A DNA stretch of 64,000 bases from Betaproteobacteria bacterium. Its GTDB lineage: Bacteria; Pseudomonadota; Gammaproteobacteria; Burkholderiales; Rhodocyclaceae. Made by a program: the position numbers and the translations under genes. The notes under the pieces are model-generated. The model made no database searches and was not told the origin of the DNA. It saw nothing but the letters and a program-made list of their open reading frames with translations. Shown one piece after another: positions 1 to 8,665 of the stretch; the stretch's first letter is position 1; the number at the start of each line of letters is the position of its first letter. The stretch covers positions 276,948 through 340,947 of the forward strand of contig VEPL01000007.1 of the NCBI GenBank assembly GCA_012026885.1. The letters run 5' to 3'.

Positions 1-173
1 GAAAGCTGCGGCAGGCCGAGATCGAGAACGAGCAGATCGAACGCTTCAGTCTGCAGTGCGAGATCCGCAGATTGTCCATCCCTGACCCAGTCGACCGCGA
101 AACCGGACTGGCGCAAGCCGACGGCGAGTCCCTCGCCGAGCTGGGGATTGTCTTCCGCGATGAGGATGCGCAT
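1..173 (-). CDS. Response regulator, OmpR-type receiver domain (3' part cut by window edge)
   Basis: Only the first 57 residues are in the window. Translation on the minus strand from the ATG at 173 gives a receiver start: MRILIAEDN with the acidic pair (E7, D8), then a beta-3 strand LLVLDLGLP in which D51 is the expected phosphoacceptor. The N-terminus is like QseB/PmrA/TctD-type two-component regulators. It lies 35 bases downstream of the outer-membrane factor gene of the metal efflux operon and on the same strand, so it is probably the metal-responsive regulator, with a sensor kinase likely beyond the edge. The DNA-binding domain is not visible, so the OmpR class is inferred from the receiver alone. 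Confidence 0.85.
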   Translation of the reverse strand, partial: MRILIAEDNPQLGEGLAVGLRQSGFAVDWVRDGQSADLALQTEAFDLLVLDLGLPQL

Positions 174-208
174 GGCGTGATTCTAGCAGCGGCCATCCTC
201 CGCTCGCC

Positions 209-1447
209 TCAATCGAACTCCCAGATCTGGTGGGCATCCAGCATCAGGCGGTAGCGCAGTTCAAGCGCGTCGAGCTGGGCCATGCGCGCCGAGAGCTGGG
301 CATCATTGGCCAGTCGGCGTGCGGCGAGCAGGTCGTTGAGGCTGCCTTCGCCGAGCTGGTAGGCGCGGGCAAGCATGTCGGCCGCACTGACCAGGCGGTC
401 GGCCGCCTTCTGTCCGGCCTGCCAGGATGACCAGCCGGCTGTCGCGGCGTGATAGAGGGATGCTGCCTCGGCGCCGATCTTCTGGCGGACGGCATCGGCC
501 CGGCGGGCCACCGCCGTGGCATTCGCGGCGGCGGCATCGGAGGCCGCGCGGCGGGCTTCGCCGGGCAAGGGGATGCTGACGAAGGCGCCGACGATGTGCT
601 CCTCGCCCGAGCGCTCGCTTGCCAGATGCACGCCGAAGGTCGGGTCCGGAAGACGCTCCGCGCGCGACCGGTCACTGGCCAGTTGTGCACGCTCCGCTTC
701 CCGCAGGGCGATCGCCAGCTCATGGCTGTGCTCGGCAATGCTCCCGGTCCACTCGTCTTCGTCGCCGGTGATCGGCAGCGGTTGCGGCATGGGCTCCGGC
801 CCGGACTCGGGCAGGCCCGGGTAGCGACGCTGCAGGTCTTCCCTGGCCGTGCGTTGCCGCGCCATGGCCTGGGCGAGTTGTGATTCCGCCTGGGCCAGCG
901 CAGCCTCGGACTGGACCGACTCGATGCGGGCGGCATCGCCGAGCTGCTGCCGGCGCCGGATCGTGGCAGACTGCTTCTCCAGCAGGGCAACCTGGCTTTT
1001 CCACTGGGCGGCTGCGGCACTTTCCCGCAGCCAGGCGAACCAGGCCTTGAGCAGGCCGCGGCTGGCTTCGTGCAGGGCATCCCCGTAAGCGGCTTCGGCG
1101 AGGCTCACGCTGCGGGCCCCGAGCTCGGCATCGAGCGTGGCCTTTCCTGGCAGGCGCAGCGGTCGCTCGAGGGCCGTTCCCCATTCGCCGTAGCGCTCGT
1201 TGCCACCGACCGGCGGGTAGGTTCGACGCTGCTGGCCGGCCAGGCGCAGCGTCCATTCGTGGCTGCCGGCCTCGAGCCGGCGCCGGTTCGCTTCTTCCAC
1301 CTGCATCTGGCTGCTTGCGGCGAGAACCGACGGATTCGTCCGCAGGGCCCGGGCGACCGCGGCATCGGGCGGCAGCGCCGATGGCTCAGCCACGGCGAGG
1401 GCGGGGATGCTGGCGGCGACAAGCAGCAGGGCGGGAATCCGGATCAC
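209..1447 (-). CDS. Outer-membrane efflux factor of a heavy-metal RND system (TolC/CzcC-like)
   Basis: A 412-residue protein of the outer membrane efflux (OEP/TolC) family, expected to form the trimeric exit duct of a tripartite pump. It begins with a signal peptide (about residues 1-20, ending AVAEP) and continues with long alanine-, glutamine- and arginine-rich helices typical of the periplasmic alpha-barrel. The start is a GTG at 1447 that overlaps the stop of the upstream DUF3240 gene (GTGA), implying translational coupling. Short CzcC/CusC proteins are of this length. It is the fourth gene of the efflux operon. The substrate metal cannot be read from this subunit. Confidence 0.9.
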   Translation of the reverse strand: MIRIPALLLVAASIPALAVAEPSALPPDAAVARALRTNPSVLAASSQMQVEEANRRRLEAGSHEWTLRLAGQQRRTYPPVGGNERYGEWGTALERPLRLPGKATLDAELGARSVSLAEAAYGDALHEASRGLLKAWFAWLRESAAAAQWKSQVALLEKQSATIRRRQQLGDAARIESVQSEAALAQAESQLAQAMARQRTAREDLQRRYPGLPESGPEPMPQPLPITGDEDEWTGSIAEHSHELAIALREAERAQLASDRSRAERLPDPTFGVHLASERSGEEHIVGAFVSIPLPGEARRAASDAAAANATAVARRADAVRQKIGAEAASLYHAATAGWSSWQAGQKAADRLVSAADMLARAYQLGEGSLNDLLAARRLANDAQLSARMAQLDALELRYRLMLDAHQIWEFD

Positions 1448-1746
1448 AACTTGCCGGCCTCGACCAGCGGCGCCAGCCAGTAGTAAATATTGGCCCCGGG
1501 GAAAGTCGCCCGGATCAGCGCGAGTACCGCGCGCATGGCGTCCTCCGGTCCGATCGTCCGGATCAGGGTGCGCGGCGCATGGCCGGCGACCAGTTCGGCG
1601 GGGTCGTTCAACTGCACGACAGAGCCGTGGCCGTCGGCATGACTGGCAGTGAAGCCGCGCACCAGGTCGGGATTGGCCAGCAGCAGGTCTTCGACATGCT
1701 CGGCGAGGTCGTCGGGCATCACCAGGGTGAGAAGCAGGTCAGTCAA
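1444..1746 (-). CDS. DUF3240 family protein, small cytosolic partner of the metal RND pump
   Basis: About 100 residues, no signal peptide or membrane segment. I place the start at the TTG at 1746, because a GGAG lies eight bases upstream and the family normally begins TDLLLTLV; the longer open frame upstream lies wholly inside the pump gene. The gene overlaps the pump gene by 8 bases and the outer-membrane factor by 4, so all are translated together. DUF3240 proteins are small, recurrently found in metal RND operons, and as I recall are grouped with the PII-like fold (ferredoxin-like beta-alpha-beta). A regulatory or metal-sensing role is inference only. Confidence 0.8.
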   Translation of the reverse strand: MTDLLLTLVMPDDLAEHVEDLLLANPDLVRGFTASHADGHGSVVQLNDPAELVAGHAPRTLIRTIGPEDAMRAVLALIRATFPGANIYYWLAPLVEAGKL

Positions 1747-4700
1747 GGCGCATCTCCTGCGGACCGGTTGCGGGGGCGACGCCAAAGCGCCGGAACAGGA
1801 TGGGCAGGAGGACCAGGGTTAGCGCGGTCGAGCTGGCGAGGCCGCCGATGACCACGACCGCCAGCGGGCGCTGAACTTCCGAGCCCGGCCCGCTGGCGAA
1901 CAGCATCGGCAAGAGGCCGAACGCCGCGATGCTGGCGGTCATCAGAACCGGCCGCAGGCGCCGCCTCGCGCCCTCGCTGACAGCCTGGTTCAGGTCGAGT
2001 CCGCGGGCGAGCAGCTGCTTGAAATGGGAAACCATCACCACGCCATTGAGGACGGCGATGCCGAGCAGGGCGATGAACCCGACCGAAGCCGGCACCGAGA
2101 GGTACTCGCCGGCGATGAGCAGGCCGAAGATGCCGCCGACCATCGCGAAGGGAATGTTGGAGAGCACGAGCAGGGCCTGGCGGACCGAGCCGAAGGTAGA
2201 AAAGAGCAGGAAGAAGATCAGCGCCAGCGCGATGGGGACGACGATCATCAGGCGGTTTGCCGCCCGCTGCTGGTTCTCGAACTGCCCGCCCCAGGCCAGG
2301 CGGTAGCCGGCGGGCAATTGCACCTGCGCGGTGACGGCCGCGCGCGCGTCGTCAACGAATCCGACCAGGTCCCGGTTGCGGACATTCGACTGGACGACGA
2401 CGTAGCGCTGGGCATTCTCGCGATCGATCTTGACCGGACCATCGACGCGCTCGATCCGGGCGACCGCGGCGAGCGGCACGCTGCTGCCGTCGGGCAAGCT
2501 GAGGCGCAGTGCCGCGAAATCGGCCGGTGACGCGCGCAGTTGCGCCGTGCCGCGCATGACCACCGGGATCCGGCGTCCGCTTTCGATCACGATGCCGACC
2601 TGCCGACCTTCGAGCAAAGTCTTGAGGTCGTTCTGGACATCGTCGATGTTCAGCCCGAGGCGGCCGGCGGCAAGGCGGTCGACGGCGATCTTCAGGTACT
2701 GGACCCCGTCGTTCCTCAGCGTGAAGGTGTCTTCGGCGCCGCGTACGGTTTTGACCGTGTTTTCGACGTCGACCGCGAGCTTGTTCAGGGTCGCGAGGTC
2801 CGGCCCGAAGATCTTGATCGCCAGCGCCCCGCGCACACCGGTCAGCATTTCGGAGACCCGCATGTCGATCGGTTGGGTGAACGAATAGCCGATCCCGGGG
2901 AAGTCGGCCATTACCTCCCGCACCCGGTCGGCCAGCCAGTCCGGATCGGGCCGGCGCCATGTGGTTCGCGGGTTGAGGACGAGGAAAGTATCGGTCTGGT
3001 TGAGGCCCATGGGATCGAGGCCGAGTTCGTCGGCGCCGGCGCGGGCGACGATGGCCTTGACCTCGGGAATCTGGGCAAGGATCGCCTGCTGGACCCGGCC
3101 GTCGATGGCGATGGTCTGCTCGATGCCGATCGACGGCAGCTTTTCCAGTTGCATGATCAGGTCACCCTCGTCCATGGCCGGCATGAAACTCTTTCCGAGC
3201 AGCATGAAGGCGCCGGCGGCGACGGCGAGGGCGCACAGCGCGCCGGCAAGGTAGCGGCGGCTGTGCGCCAGCGCCGAGGCGAGGACGCGGTCGTACAGTG
3301 CCGCAAGCTTTCGGGTCAGCCAGGGCTCATGGCGAACGCCGCGCCGGATCAGCCAGGAGGCGAGTACGGGGACCACGGTCAGCGAAAGGAGGAGCGACGA
3401 CGCCAGGGCGAAGACGATGGTCAGCGCGACCGGCGCGAACATCTTGCCTTCGAGGCCCTGCAACGAAAGCAGGGGCAGGAAGACGAGAATGATGATGACG
3501 ATGCCGGAGGTGACGGGAGCCGCCACCTCGCGAGCGGCCCTGAAGATCAGGTGCAGGGTGGGCAGGGTGTCGGGCGCATCGGCCAGTTGGCTTTCGACAT
3601 TCTCGACGACGACGACGGCAGCATCGACCAGCATGCCGATCGCGATCGCCAGGCCGCCGAGGCTCATCAGGTTGGCGGAGAGACCGGTCAGCCGCATGAG
3701 AATGAAGGTGGCCAGTGCCGACAGCGGGAGCATCAGCGCCACGACCAGCGCCGCCCGCAGGTTGCCGAGAAAGGCGAGGAGCAGGAGGACGACGAGGACG
3801 ATCGCTTCGGCAAGGGCACGGGCAACCGTGCCGACCGCCCGCTCGACCAGGTTGCTGCGGTCGTAGAAAGGTTCGATGGTGATGCCGGGCGGCAGCGTCG
3901 GGGCGATTTCGGACAGCCGTTCCTTGACGCCCGCCACGACGGTCTGGGCGTTGGCCCCGCGCAGCCCGAGAACCAGGCCCTGAACCGTCTCGCCGCGGCC
4001 GTCACGGGTAACGGCGCCGTAGCGCGTCAGGGCGCCGAAGCGGACCGCGGCGACGTCGCCGACGCGCACGACCCGGCCCTCGCGGTTGCGCACAACGATC
4101 GCCCTGACATCGTCGAGCGTGCGGATGGCGCCCTCGGCACGAACCAGCAGGGACTCCTCGCCGTCACTCAGGCGCCCGGCGCCGTCGTTGCGGTTGTTGG
4201 TCTCGAGGACAGCGTACAGGTCGCGCAGAGCCAGTCCCCGCGCCGCCAGGAGTTGCGCGTCGGGAACGACCTCGAAGCTGCGCACTTCGCCACCGAGACT
4301 GTTGACGTCGGCGACGCCGGGGATGGTGCGCAGCTGCGGGCGGATGATCCAGTCGAGCAAGGCGCGCCGTTCGGCGAGCGGCGCCTCGCCCTCGATGGTG
4401 AACATGAACATTTCGCCCAGCGGCGTCGTGATCGGTGCCAGGCCGCCGCTGACCCCCAGGGGCAGGTTGCCCATGGCCGCAGCCAGTCTTTCGCTGACCT
4501 GCTGGCGGGCCCAGTAGATGTCGGTACCGTCGGCGAAATCGATGGTGATGTCGGTCAGGGCGTACTTCGAAACCGAGCGCAGCAGGCGCTGGTAAGGGAT
4601 GCCGAGCATTTCCTGCTCGACCGGCACGGCGATCCGGGTCTCGACCTCCTCCGGCGTCATGCCGGGCGCCTTGAGGATGATCTTGACCTGGGTGGTGGAT

Positions 4701-4825
4701 ACATCCGGAAAGGCGTCGATCGGCAGGCCGACGAATGCCCGCGCGCCGAGTCCGACGAGGATCGCGGTCAGGACCAGAAGCAATAGGCGCTGCGTGAGCG
4801 AGAAACGGATCAGGGCGCTCAGCAT
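1739..4825 (-). CDS. Heavy-metal efflux RND transporter (CusA/CzcA family)
   Basis: 1028 residues, the normal length for inner-membrane HME-RND pumps that use the proton gradient to drive metal ions out through a tripartite complex. The N-terminal membrane helix is followed by a conserved GLPIDAFPDVS segment (residues 33-43), the periplasmic porter domains, and TM4 with AIAIGMLVDAA and VVVVEN (about 393-409; D401 and E408 are candidate proton-relay residues). This TM4 motif lacks the DFG of classical CzcA-type pumps and looks closer to CusA-like or unassigned subgroups. Starts at an ATG one base into the stop of the fusion-protein gene (TAATG). Confidence 0.93.
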   Translation of the reverse strand: MLSALIRFSLTQRLLLLVLTAILVGLGARAFVGLPIDAFPDVSTTQVKIILKAPGMTPEEVETRIAVPVEQEMLGIPYQRLLRSVSKYALTDITIDFADGTDIYWARQQVSERLAAAMGNLPLGVSGGLAPITTPLGEMFMFTIEGEAPLAERRALLDWIIRPQLRTIPGVADVNSLGGEVRSFEVVPDAQLLAARGLALRDLYAVLETNNRNDGAGRLSDGEESLLVRAEGAIRTLDDVRAIVVRNREGRVVRVGDVAAVRFGALTRYGAVTRDGRGETVQGLVLGLRGANAQTVVAGVKERLSEIAPTLPPGITIEPFYDRSNLVERAVGTVARALAEAIVLVVLLLLAFLGNLRAALVVALMLPLSALATFILMRLTGLSANLMSLGGLAIAIGMLVDAAVVVVENVESQLADAPDTLPTLHLIFRAAREVAAPVTSGIVIIILVFLPLLSLQGLEGKMFAPVALTIVFALASSLLLSLTVVPVLASWLIRRGVRHEPWLTRKLAALYDRVLASALAHSRRYLAGALCALAVAAGAFMLLGKSFMPAMDEGDLIMQLEKLPSIGIEQTIAIDGRVQQAILAQIPEVKAIVARAGADELGLDPMGLNQTDTFLVLNPRTTWRRPDPDWLADRVREVMADFPGIGYSFTQPIDMRVSEMLTGVRGALAIKIFGPDLATLNKLAVDVENTVKTVRGAEDTFTLRNDGVQYLKIAVDRLAAGRLGLNIDDVQNDLKTLLEGRQVGIVIESGRRIPVVMRGTAQLRASPADFAALRLSLPDGSSVPLAAVARIERVDGPVKIDRENAQRYVVVQSNVRNRDLVGFVDDARAAVTAQVQLPAGYRLAWGGQFENQQRAANRLMIVVPIALALIFFLLFSTFGSVRQALLVLSNIPFAMVGGIFGLLIAGEYLSVPASVGFIALLGIAVLNGVVMVSHFKQLLARGLDLNQAVSEGARRRLRPVLMTASIAAFGLLPMLFASGPGSEVQRPLAVVVIGGLASSTALTLVLLPILFRRFGVAPATGPQEMRLD

Positions 4826-5892
4826 TACTGGCGGCCGATTCCGGTCAGCATCGCCTTGAGGCTGGAAGCGCCCCGAACGACAACGATTTCGCCCGCCCGG
4901 ACCCCGTCGACCGTGACGATATCGCCGCCTTGGCCAAGCACCCGCACGGGCCTCGCCGCGAAGCCAGCACCCGGTGCGTTGCCGGGCGTCTGGACGAAGA
5001 CGATCGTCCGGCCATCATGGCGCGCCAGTGCGGCTGCCGGCAACGTCACCTCGCCGCCGGCACCGGCTTCGATCTCGGCTTCGACCATCTGGCCGGGCGT
5101 CAGCGCTGCCGCACCGTCGGTGACCGTCGCACGCAGGAGAACGGTCTGGCTTGCCGGGTCGACCGCGCGCCCGATGGCGATGAGCTTGCCTGCCGCCCTA
5201 GTGCCTGCCACCCTGACCGCCATGCCTTCGCGCAGCCTGCCGGCTAGCGCGAGTGGTGCCTGGATCTCGAGCCACAGCGGCGACAACTGCGCGACCCGGT
5301 AGATCACCGTTGCCGCTTCGATCCGTTGGCCGATCTGGACGCCCTGCTCGAGGATGACGCCATCGATCGGGGCGAGCAGGTTGATCCCCGCACCGAGCTT
5401 GCCTGGCGGGATGCCGGCGAGGTCGAGCGCCTTGCCGCGTTCGCGGGCCTGCAGGCTCGCCTGTGTTGCTGCGGCGCGGCTCGCCTGCAGGCGCGATTCC
5501 GCGATCAGCCCTTCGGCGAACAGTTGCTCGTCGCGCTTCAGCGCCTGCTGGAGCAAGGCGGACTGGCTCGCCGCCTGCAGGGAGTCGCGCTGGAATTCGA
5601 GTGCCTGCGGGCTGCTCAGACTGGCGAGAACCTGGCCCCGCCGGACCGGCAGCCCGGGAGCGGCCGCGAGCGTTTCGACCAGCCCGGCAACCGGTGCGGC
5701 GACCAAGTGCAATTGCCCGGTCGGGACGAGCACCCGGGCGGGCAGCTTGCCGCTCGCCGGGATGTTCGCCTCGCCGAGCGTGGCCGATTCGATGCCCAGC
5801 GATTGCACCTGGGCAGGCGTCAGGACCAGGGGCGCAGCCAGCGCAGGCGCGGTACTTGCCAGCAGCGCCAGCAGCAGGGTACGGACAAGCAT
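4825..5892 (-). CDS. Efflux RND periplasmic adaptor (membrane fusion protein, CzcB/CusB-like)
   Basis: 355 residues from the ATG at 5892. A TTG 45 bases upstream would add residues before the obvious signal peptide (MLVRTLLLALLASTAPALAA), so I reject it. After cleavage comes a barrel-sandwich/lipoyl half (APVAGLVETL around residue 66), a central alpha-hairpin rich in glutamine and alanine, then the second lipoyl half and beta-barrel (PGQMVEAEI). It links the RND pump to the outer-membrane duct. First gene of the efflux operon, 48 bases after the exonuclease gene. No His-rich metal-binding N-terminus is present, unlike classical CzcB. Confidence 0.9.
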   Translation of the reverse strand: MLVRTLLLALLASTAPALAAPLVLTPAQVQSLGIESATLGEANIPASGKLPARVLVPTGQLHLVAAPVAGLVETLAAAPGLPVRRGQVLASLSSPQALEFQRDSLQAASQSALLQQALKRDEQLFAEGLIAESRLQASRAAATQASLQARERGKALDLAGIPPGKLGAGINLLAPIDGVILEQGVQIGQRIEAATVIYRVAQLSPLWLEIQAPLALAGRLREGMAVRVAGTRAAGKLIAIGRAVDPASQTVLLRATVTDGAAALTPGQMVEAEIEAGAGGEVTLPAAALARHDGRTIVFVQTPGNAPGAGFAARPVRVLGQGGDIVTVDGVRAGEIVVVRGASSLKAMLTGIGRQ

Positions 5893-5940
5893 GGTCGGGT
5901 CGGACTCGCGAAATGATCCCGCGAGTTTATGCGACAAGAA

Positions 5941-7317
5941 TTAAGTGACCGTTAACAGCGGCTGCATGCGCCCGACGTGCCGCGCGAGGATGCGGTAGGT
6001 GTCGCGGTCGAATTGCGGACGGCCGGTATCCAGCAACTCGCGAAGCGCGTCGTCGCTGCTCGCCGTGCCAAGATAGCGCCAGCCGTCGACGAGATGGGCC
6101 TCCTCGCCTTCGCGGATGACCGCCGGGCCGGGGAACGGCCATGCCGCCAGCTTGAGCGCGGTCAGCGCCGCGACGAGGCGCATCGTGTGCAGTGCCAGGG
6201 GCTCGTGGCCTATGCAGGCACCCCGGCAGCGGCGGAGCTGGTGCCCGAAGCAGGGCTTCCCCGGCTTGGCCTTCTCCAGGCCGAGCAGGACATCGCACAG
6301 GTTGTGCGACTCGGCCAGCCCGCGCAGGACCGTCGTGGCTTCCTTGCTGTTCTTGAACAGCCCGTAGCACGAAGTTGCCAGACCGAAATCGAGGTCGCGC
6401 GCCCAGGCGAGTTGCGGGCGCAGCCAGCCTTCGCCTTCGTCGGCCAGCGTCCACGTGCAGGCATCCTCGTTGCGGCGCAACTGGCGGTTGTGCGTCGGCA
6501 GCAACGACTTGACCAGCGCCGCCTCCTTCAGCAGCGCGCCGATCTCGCCGGCCGTTTCGATCCAGTCGATGCGCCTTACCTGCTGCGCCAGGCTCATTTC
6601 CTTGGCCGAGGCATGGTCGGCGGCGAAATGCGACAACACGCGCCGGCGCAGGTCCTTGGCCTTTCCCACGTAGAGCGGCAGTTCGTTTTCGCCGTAGAAG
6701 AGGTAGACGCCGGGCGTGTCGGGCAGGTCGTCGAGCACGCCGGCATCGAGGTGGGGCGGCAGGCTCGGGCGGGCGCACAGCTTCTTCAGCGCCGCCTCGA
6801 TGTCGTCGCTGCTGCGGTCGACGCGGATTTTTGCCCAGAATTGGTGGATCAGCCGGGCGTCGGCCAGCGCGCGGTGGCGGCCGTCGACCTGCAGGCCGTG
6901 GCGCTCGACCAGGCTGTCGAGATTGTGGCGATGGTATTCGGGGTAGAGCAGGCGCGAGAGCTTGACCGTGCATAGCACCGGTGCGCGGAAGGCGATGCCG
7001 ATGCGCTTGAATTCGTTCTTCAGGAATCCGTAGTCGAACCGAGCATTGTGCGCAATGAACAGGCGGCCCTCGAGCCGGCGCAGCGTCTCCCCGGCCACCG
7101 CCGCGAACGGCGGCGCATCGGCCACCATGTCGTTGCTGATCCCCGTCAGCTGCTCGATGAACGGCGGGATGCGGCTTTCCGGGTTCACCAGCTGCTGCCA
7201 CTCGCGCAAGCGGCCGTCGGGGTCGACTTCGATGATGCCGATCTCGGTGATCCGGTCGGCAGTAGCGGTGGCGCCGGTCGTCTCGAGGTCGACGAAGGCG
7301 AGTGGTCGGTCAAGCAT
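5941..7317 (-). CDS. DEDDh 3'-5' exonuclease fused to GIY-YIG (UvrC N-terminal/Cho-like) nuclease
   Basis: 458 residues from the ATG at 7317. Residues 1-170 are a DnaQ-like exonuclease with D10/E12 (FVDLETTG), HNARFD (90-95) and H148...D153 (HRALADA). Residues about 200-290 are a GIY-YIG nuclease: GVY (203-205), YVG (216-218), an arginine-rich helix and E265. The remainder resembles the UvrC/Cho C-terminal part of that module, including a cysteine pair ([13 protein letters not shown]). Such fusions are annotated as bifunctional repair nucleases that may make an alternative 3' incision in nucleotide excision repair. The gene begins 4 bases after the HD-GYP gene and may be cotranscribed with it. 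The active-site residues of both domains look intact. Confidence 0.88.
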   Translation of the reverse strand: MLDRPLAFVDLETTGATATADRITEIGIIEVDPDGRLREWQQLVNPESRIPPFIEQLTGISNDMVADAPPFAAVAGETLRRLEGRLFIAHNARFDYGFLKNEFKRIGIAFRAPVLCTVKLSRLLYPEYHRHNLDSLVERHGLQVDGRHRALADARLIHQFWAKIRVDRSSDDIEAALKKLCARPSLPPHLDAGVLDDLPDTPGVYLFYGENELPLYVGKAKDLRRRVLSHFAADHASAKEMSLAQQVRRIDWIETAGEIGALLKEAALVKSLLPTHNRQLRRNEDACTWTLADEGEGWLRPQLAWARDLDFGLATSCYGLFKNSKEATTVLRGLAESHNLCDVLLGLEKAKPGKPCFGHQLRRCRGACIGHEPLALHTMRLVAALTALKLAAWPFPGPAVIREGEEAHLVDGWRYLGTASSDDALRELLDTGRPQFDRDTYRILARHVGRMQPLLTVT

Positions 7318-7321
7318 CGCC

Positions 7322-8542
7322 CTAGTGCACGGCTGTGGCCGCGCGCCAGCTGCCCTCGAGGTCGCCGCGGGCGAGGGCGACGATGTCGCGGTCGAGCAGG
7401 CCGCGCGAGGCGCAGTCGTCGAGGGTGCGCGCGATGTCCTCGATGCCCTGGGCGCTCCGGTAGGGGCGCACCTGGGCCAGGGCCTGGAAGACGTCGGCGA
7501 CGGCGACGATGCGGGCCTCGGGACTGAGCGTCTCGGCGGTGCGCCGGAAGGGGTAGCCGCCGCCGTCGAGCGTCTCATGATGGAAGGCGGCCCACTCGGC
7601 GACACGTTCGAGGCCGGGAACGTGGCGCAGGATCTGGTAGGTCTCGAAGCTGTGCCGCTCCATGACCGCGAACTCCGCGGTGGTCAGCCGCGCCGGCTTC
7701 TCGACGATCTCGTCGGGGACGCAGAGCTTGCCGATGTCGTGCATCAGGCCGGCGACCTCGACTTCGGCCAGCGCCAGGTCGCCGAAGCCCATCTGCTCGC
7801 CGAGCCGGCGGGAGAGCTGGGCGACGCCGAGCGAGTGGGCGGCGGTGAAATGGCTCTTGGCATCGACGATGCTGGAGACCAGGCGGGCGACGTGGCGGAA
7901 CTGGGGAAAATCGATGGTCACGGACCACCCGGGCAGCGCCTGGTCGCCCAGCCAGCTACGCACGTGCGTCGGTGCCAGTGCCAGCCAGAAAGCGGCGCGC
8001 GCCGAGACGCCGAGGAAGGCACGGACGATCTCCGGGTGGAGATGGCGGCCGGCGAGGCTCGCGATCTCGTCACGGATGGCGGCGGCGTGGAAGAGCGGGT
8101 TGTCGAGGCCGCTGCTGACGAGCATGGCGTCCACGCGGTCGGCAAGCAGGATCAGGTTGGCGGCGAGGCGGTCGGGCTCGCCAATACCGTCGGGCAGGTC
8201 GGCCCACGGCGTGTGGTGCCAGCGGATCGGCTCGGCAAGACGCGACAGGTGGGCGAAGGGCTGCAGCAACTCCCAGGCGCGCTGGCAGTGCGACTGGCGG
8301 TCGTTACAATCGGCATCGAGGATCAGTCGGCGGTGTTCGGCGGTGGAAGAAACGCCGAGGTCGTGCATCAGGCAGGCGACGACCAGGTCGTCGAGGGCGT
8401 GACCGCTGACACCGAGCGGTGCCGCTGTCTCGCGGGCGATCATCGCGACCCGCTTGCCATGCTGGTAATCGTTGACGCCGACCAGGTCGAGAGCGTCCGA
8501 GAGGGCGAGCACGGCAGACTTGAGGTCGATGCGGAGCGGCAT
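7322..8542 (-). CDS. Tandem HD / HD-GYP domain protein (probable cyclic-di-GMP phosphodiesterase)
   Basis: 406 residues from the ATG at 8542, where the sequence begins [11 protein letters not shown]; the open frame continues upstream into purL antisense and is not coding. Two HD domains are visible: an N-terminal one (H28, LMHDLG around residue 60) and a C-terminal HD-GYP domain with [21 protein letters not shown]. The second carries the HHExxDGxGYP signature of phosphodiesterases that hydrolyse c-di-GMP. No receiver, PAS or membrane segment is present, so the protein is probably cytosolic with the first HD domain acting as sensor or partner. Divergent from purL; precedes the nuclease gene. 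Confidence 0.88.
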   Translation of the reverse strand: MPLRIDLKSAVLALSDALDLVGVNDYQHGKRVAMIARETAAPLGVSGHALDDLVVACLMHDLGVSSTAEHRRLILDADCNDRQSHCQRAWELLQPFAHLSRLAEPIRWHHTPWADLPDGIGEPDRLAANLILLADRVDAMLVSSGLDNPLFHAAAIRDEIASLAGRHLHPEIVRAFLGVSARAAFWLALAPTHVRSWLGDQALPGWSVTIDFPQFRHVARLVSSIVDAKSHFTAAHSLGVAQLSRRLGEQMGFGDLALAEVEVAGLMHDIGKLCVPDEIVEKPARLTTAEFAVMERHSFETYQILRHVPGLERVAEWAAFHHETLDGGGYPFRRTAETLSPEARIVAVADVFQALAQVRPYRSAQGIEDIARTLDDCASRGLLDRDIVALARGDLEGSWRAATAVH

Positions 8543-8622
8543 GTTGGGCAGCGCGGCGGGGGCGGGGATGGTCAACGATACCACCGGCGCGCGCGGCGGC
8601 GGGGCAGCCTGCTGCGCTGCGG

Positions 8623-8628
8623 TATAAT
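8623..8628 (+). promoter_or_regulatory. Perfect -10 hexamer upstream of purL
   Basis: TATAAT lies 38 bases before the purL ATG in the 123-base divergent region. No convincing -35 is present 16-18 bases upstream (the DNA there is a GC-rich run), so the assignment rests on the -10 and position only. Confidence 0.45.
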
Positions 8629-8665
8629 CCGCGCCTCCCCGCATCCCGCTCACGCTCCCCGCGCC

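Noticed and set aside
2540..4786. 748-residue plus-strand open frame opposite the RND pump
   Set aside because: It is the antisense shadow of a well-supported pump gene, with compositional bias (Asp, Gly, Gln, Arg) and no recognisable domain.
7046..8665. N-terminal extension of purL by about 540 codons
   Set aside because: This part runs antisense over the HD-GYP and nuclease genes and carries no PurL sequence; the family start fits the ATG at 8666.
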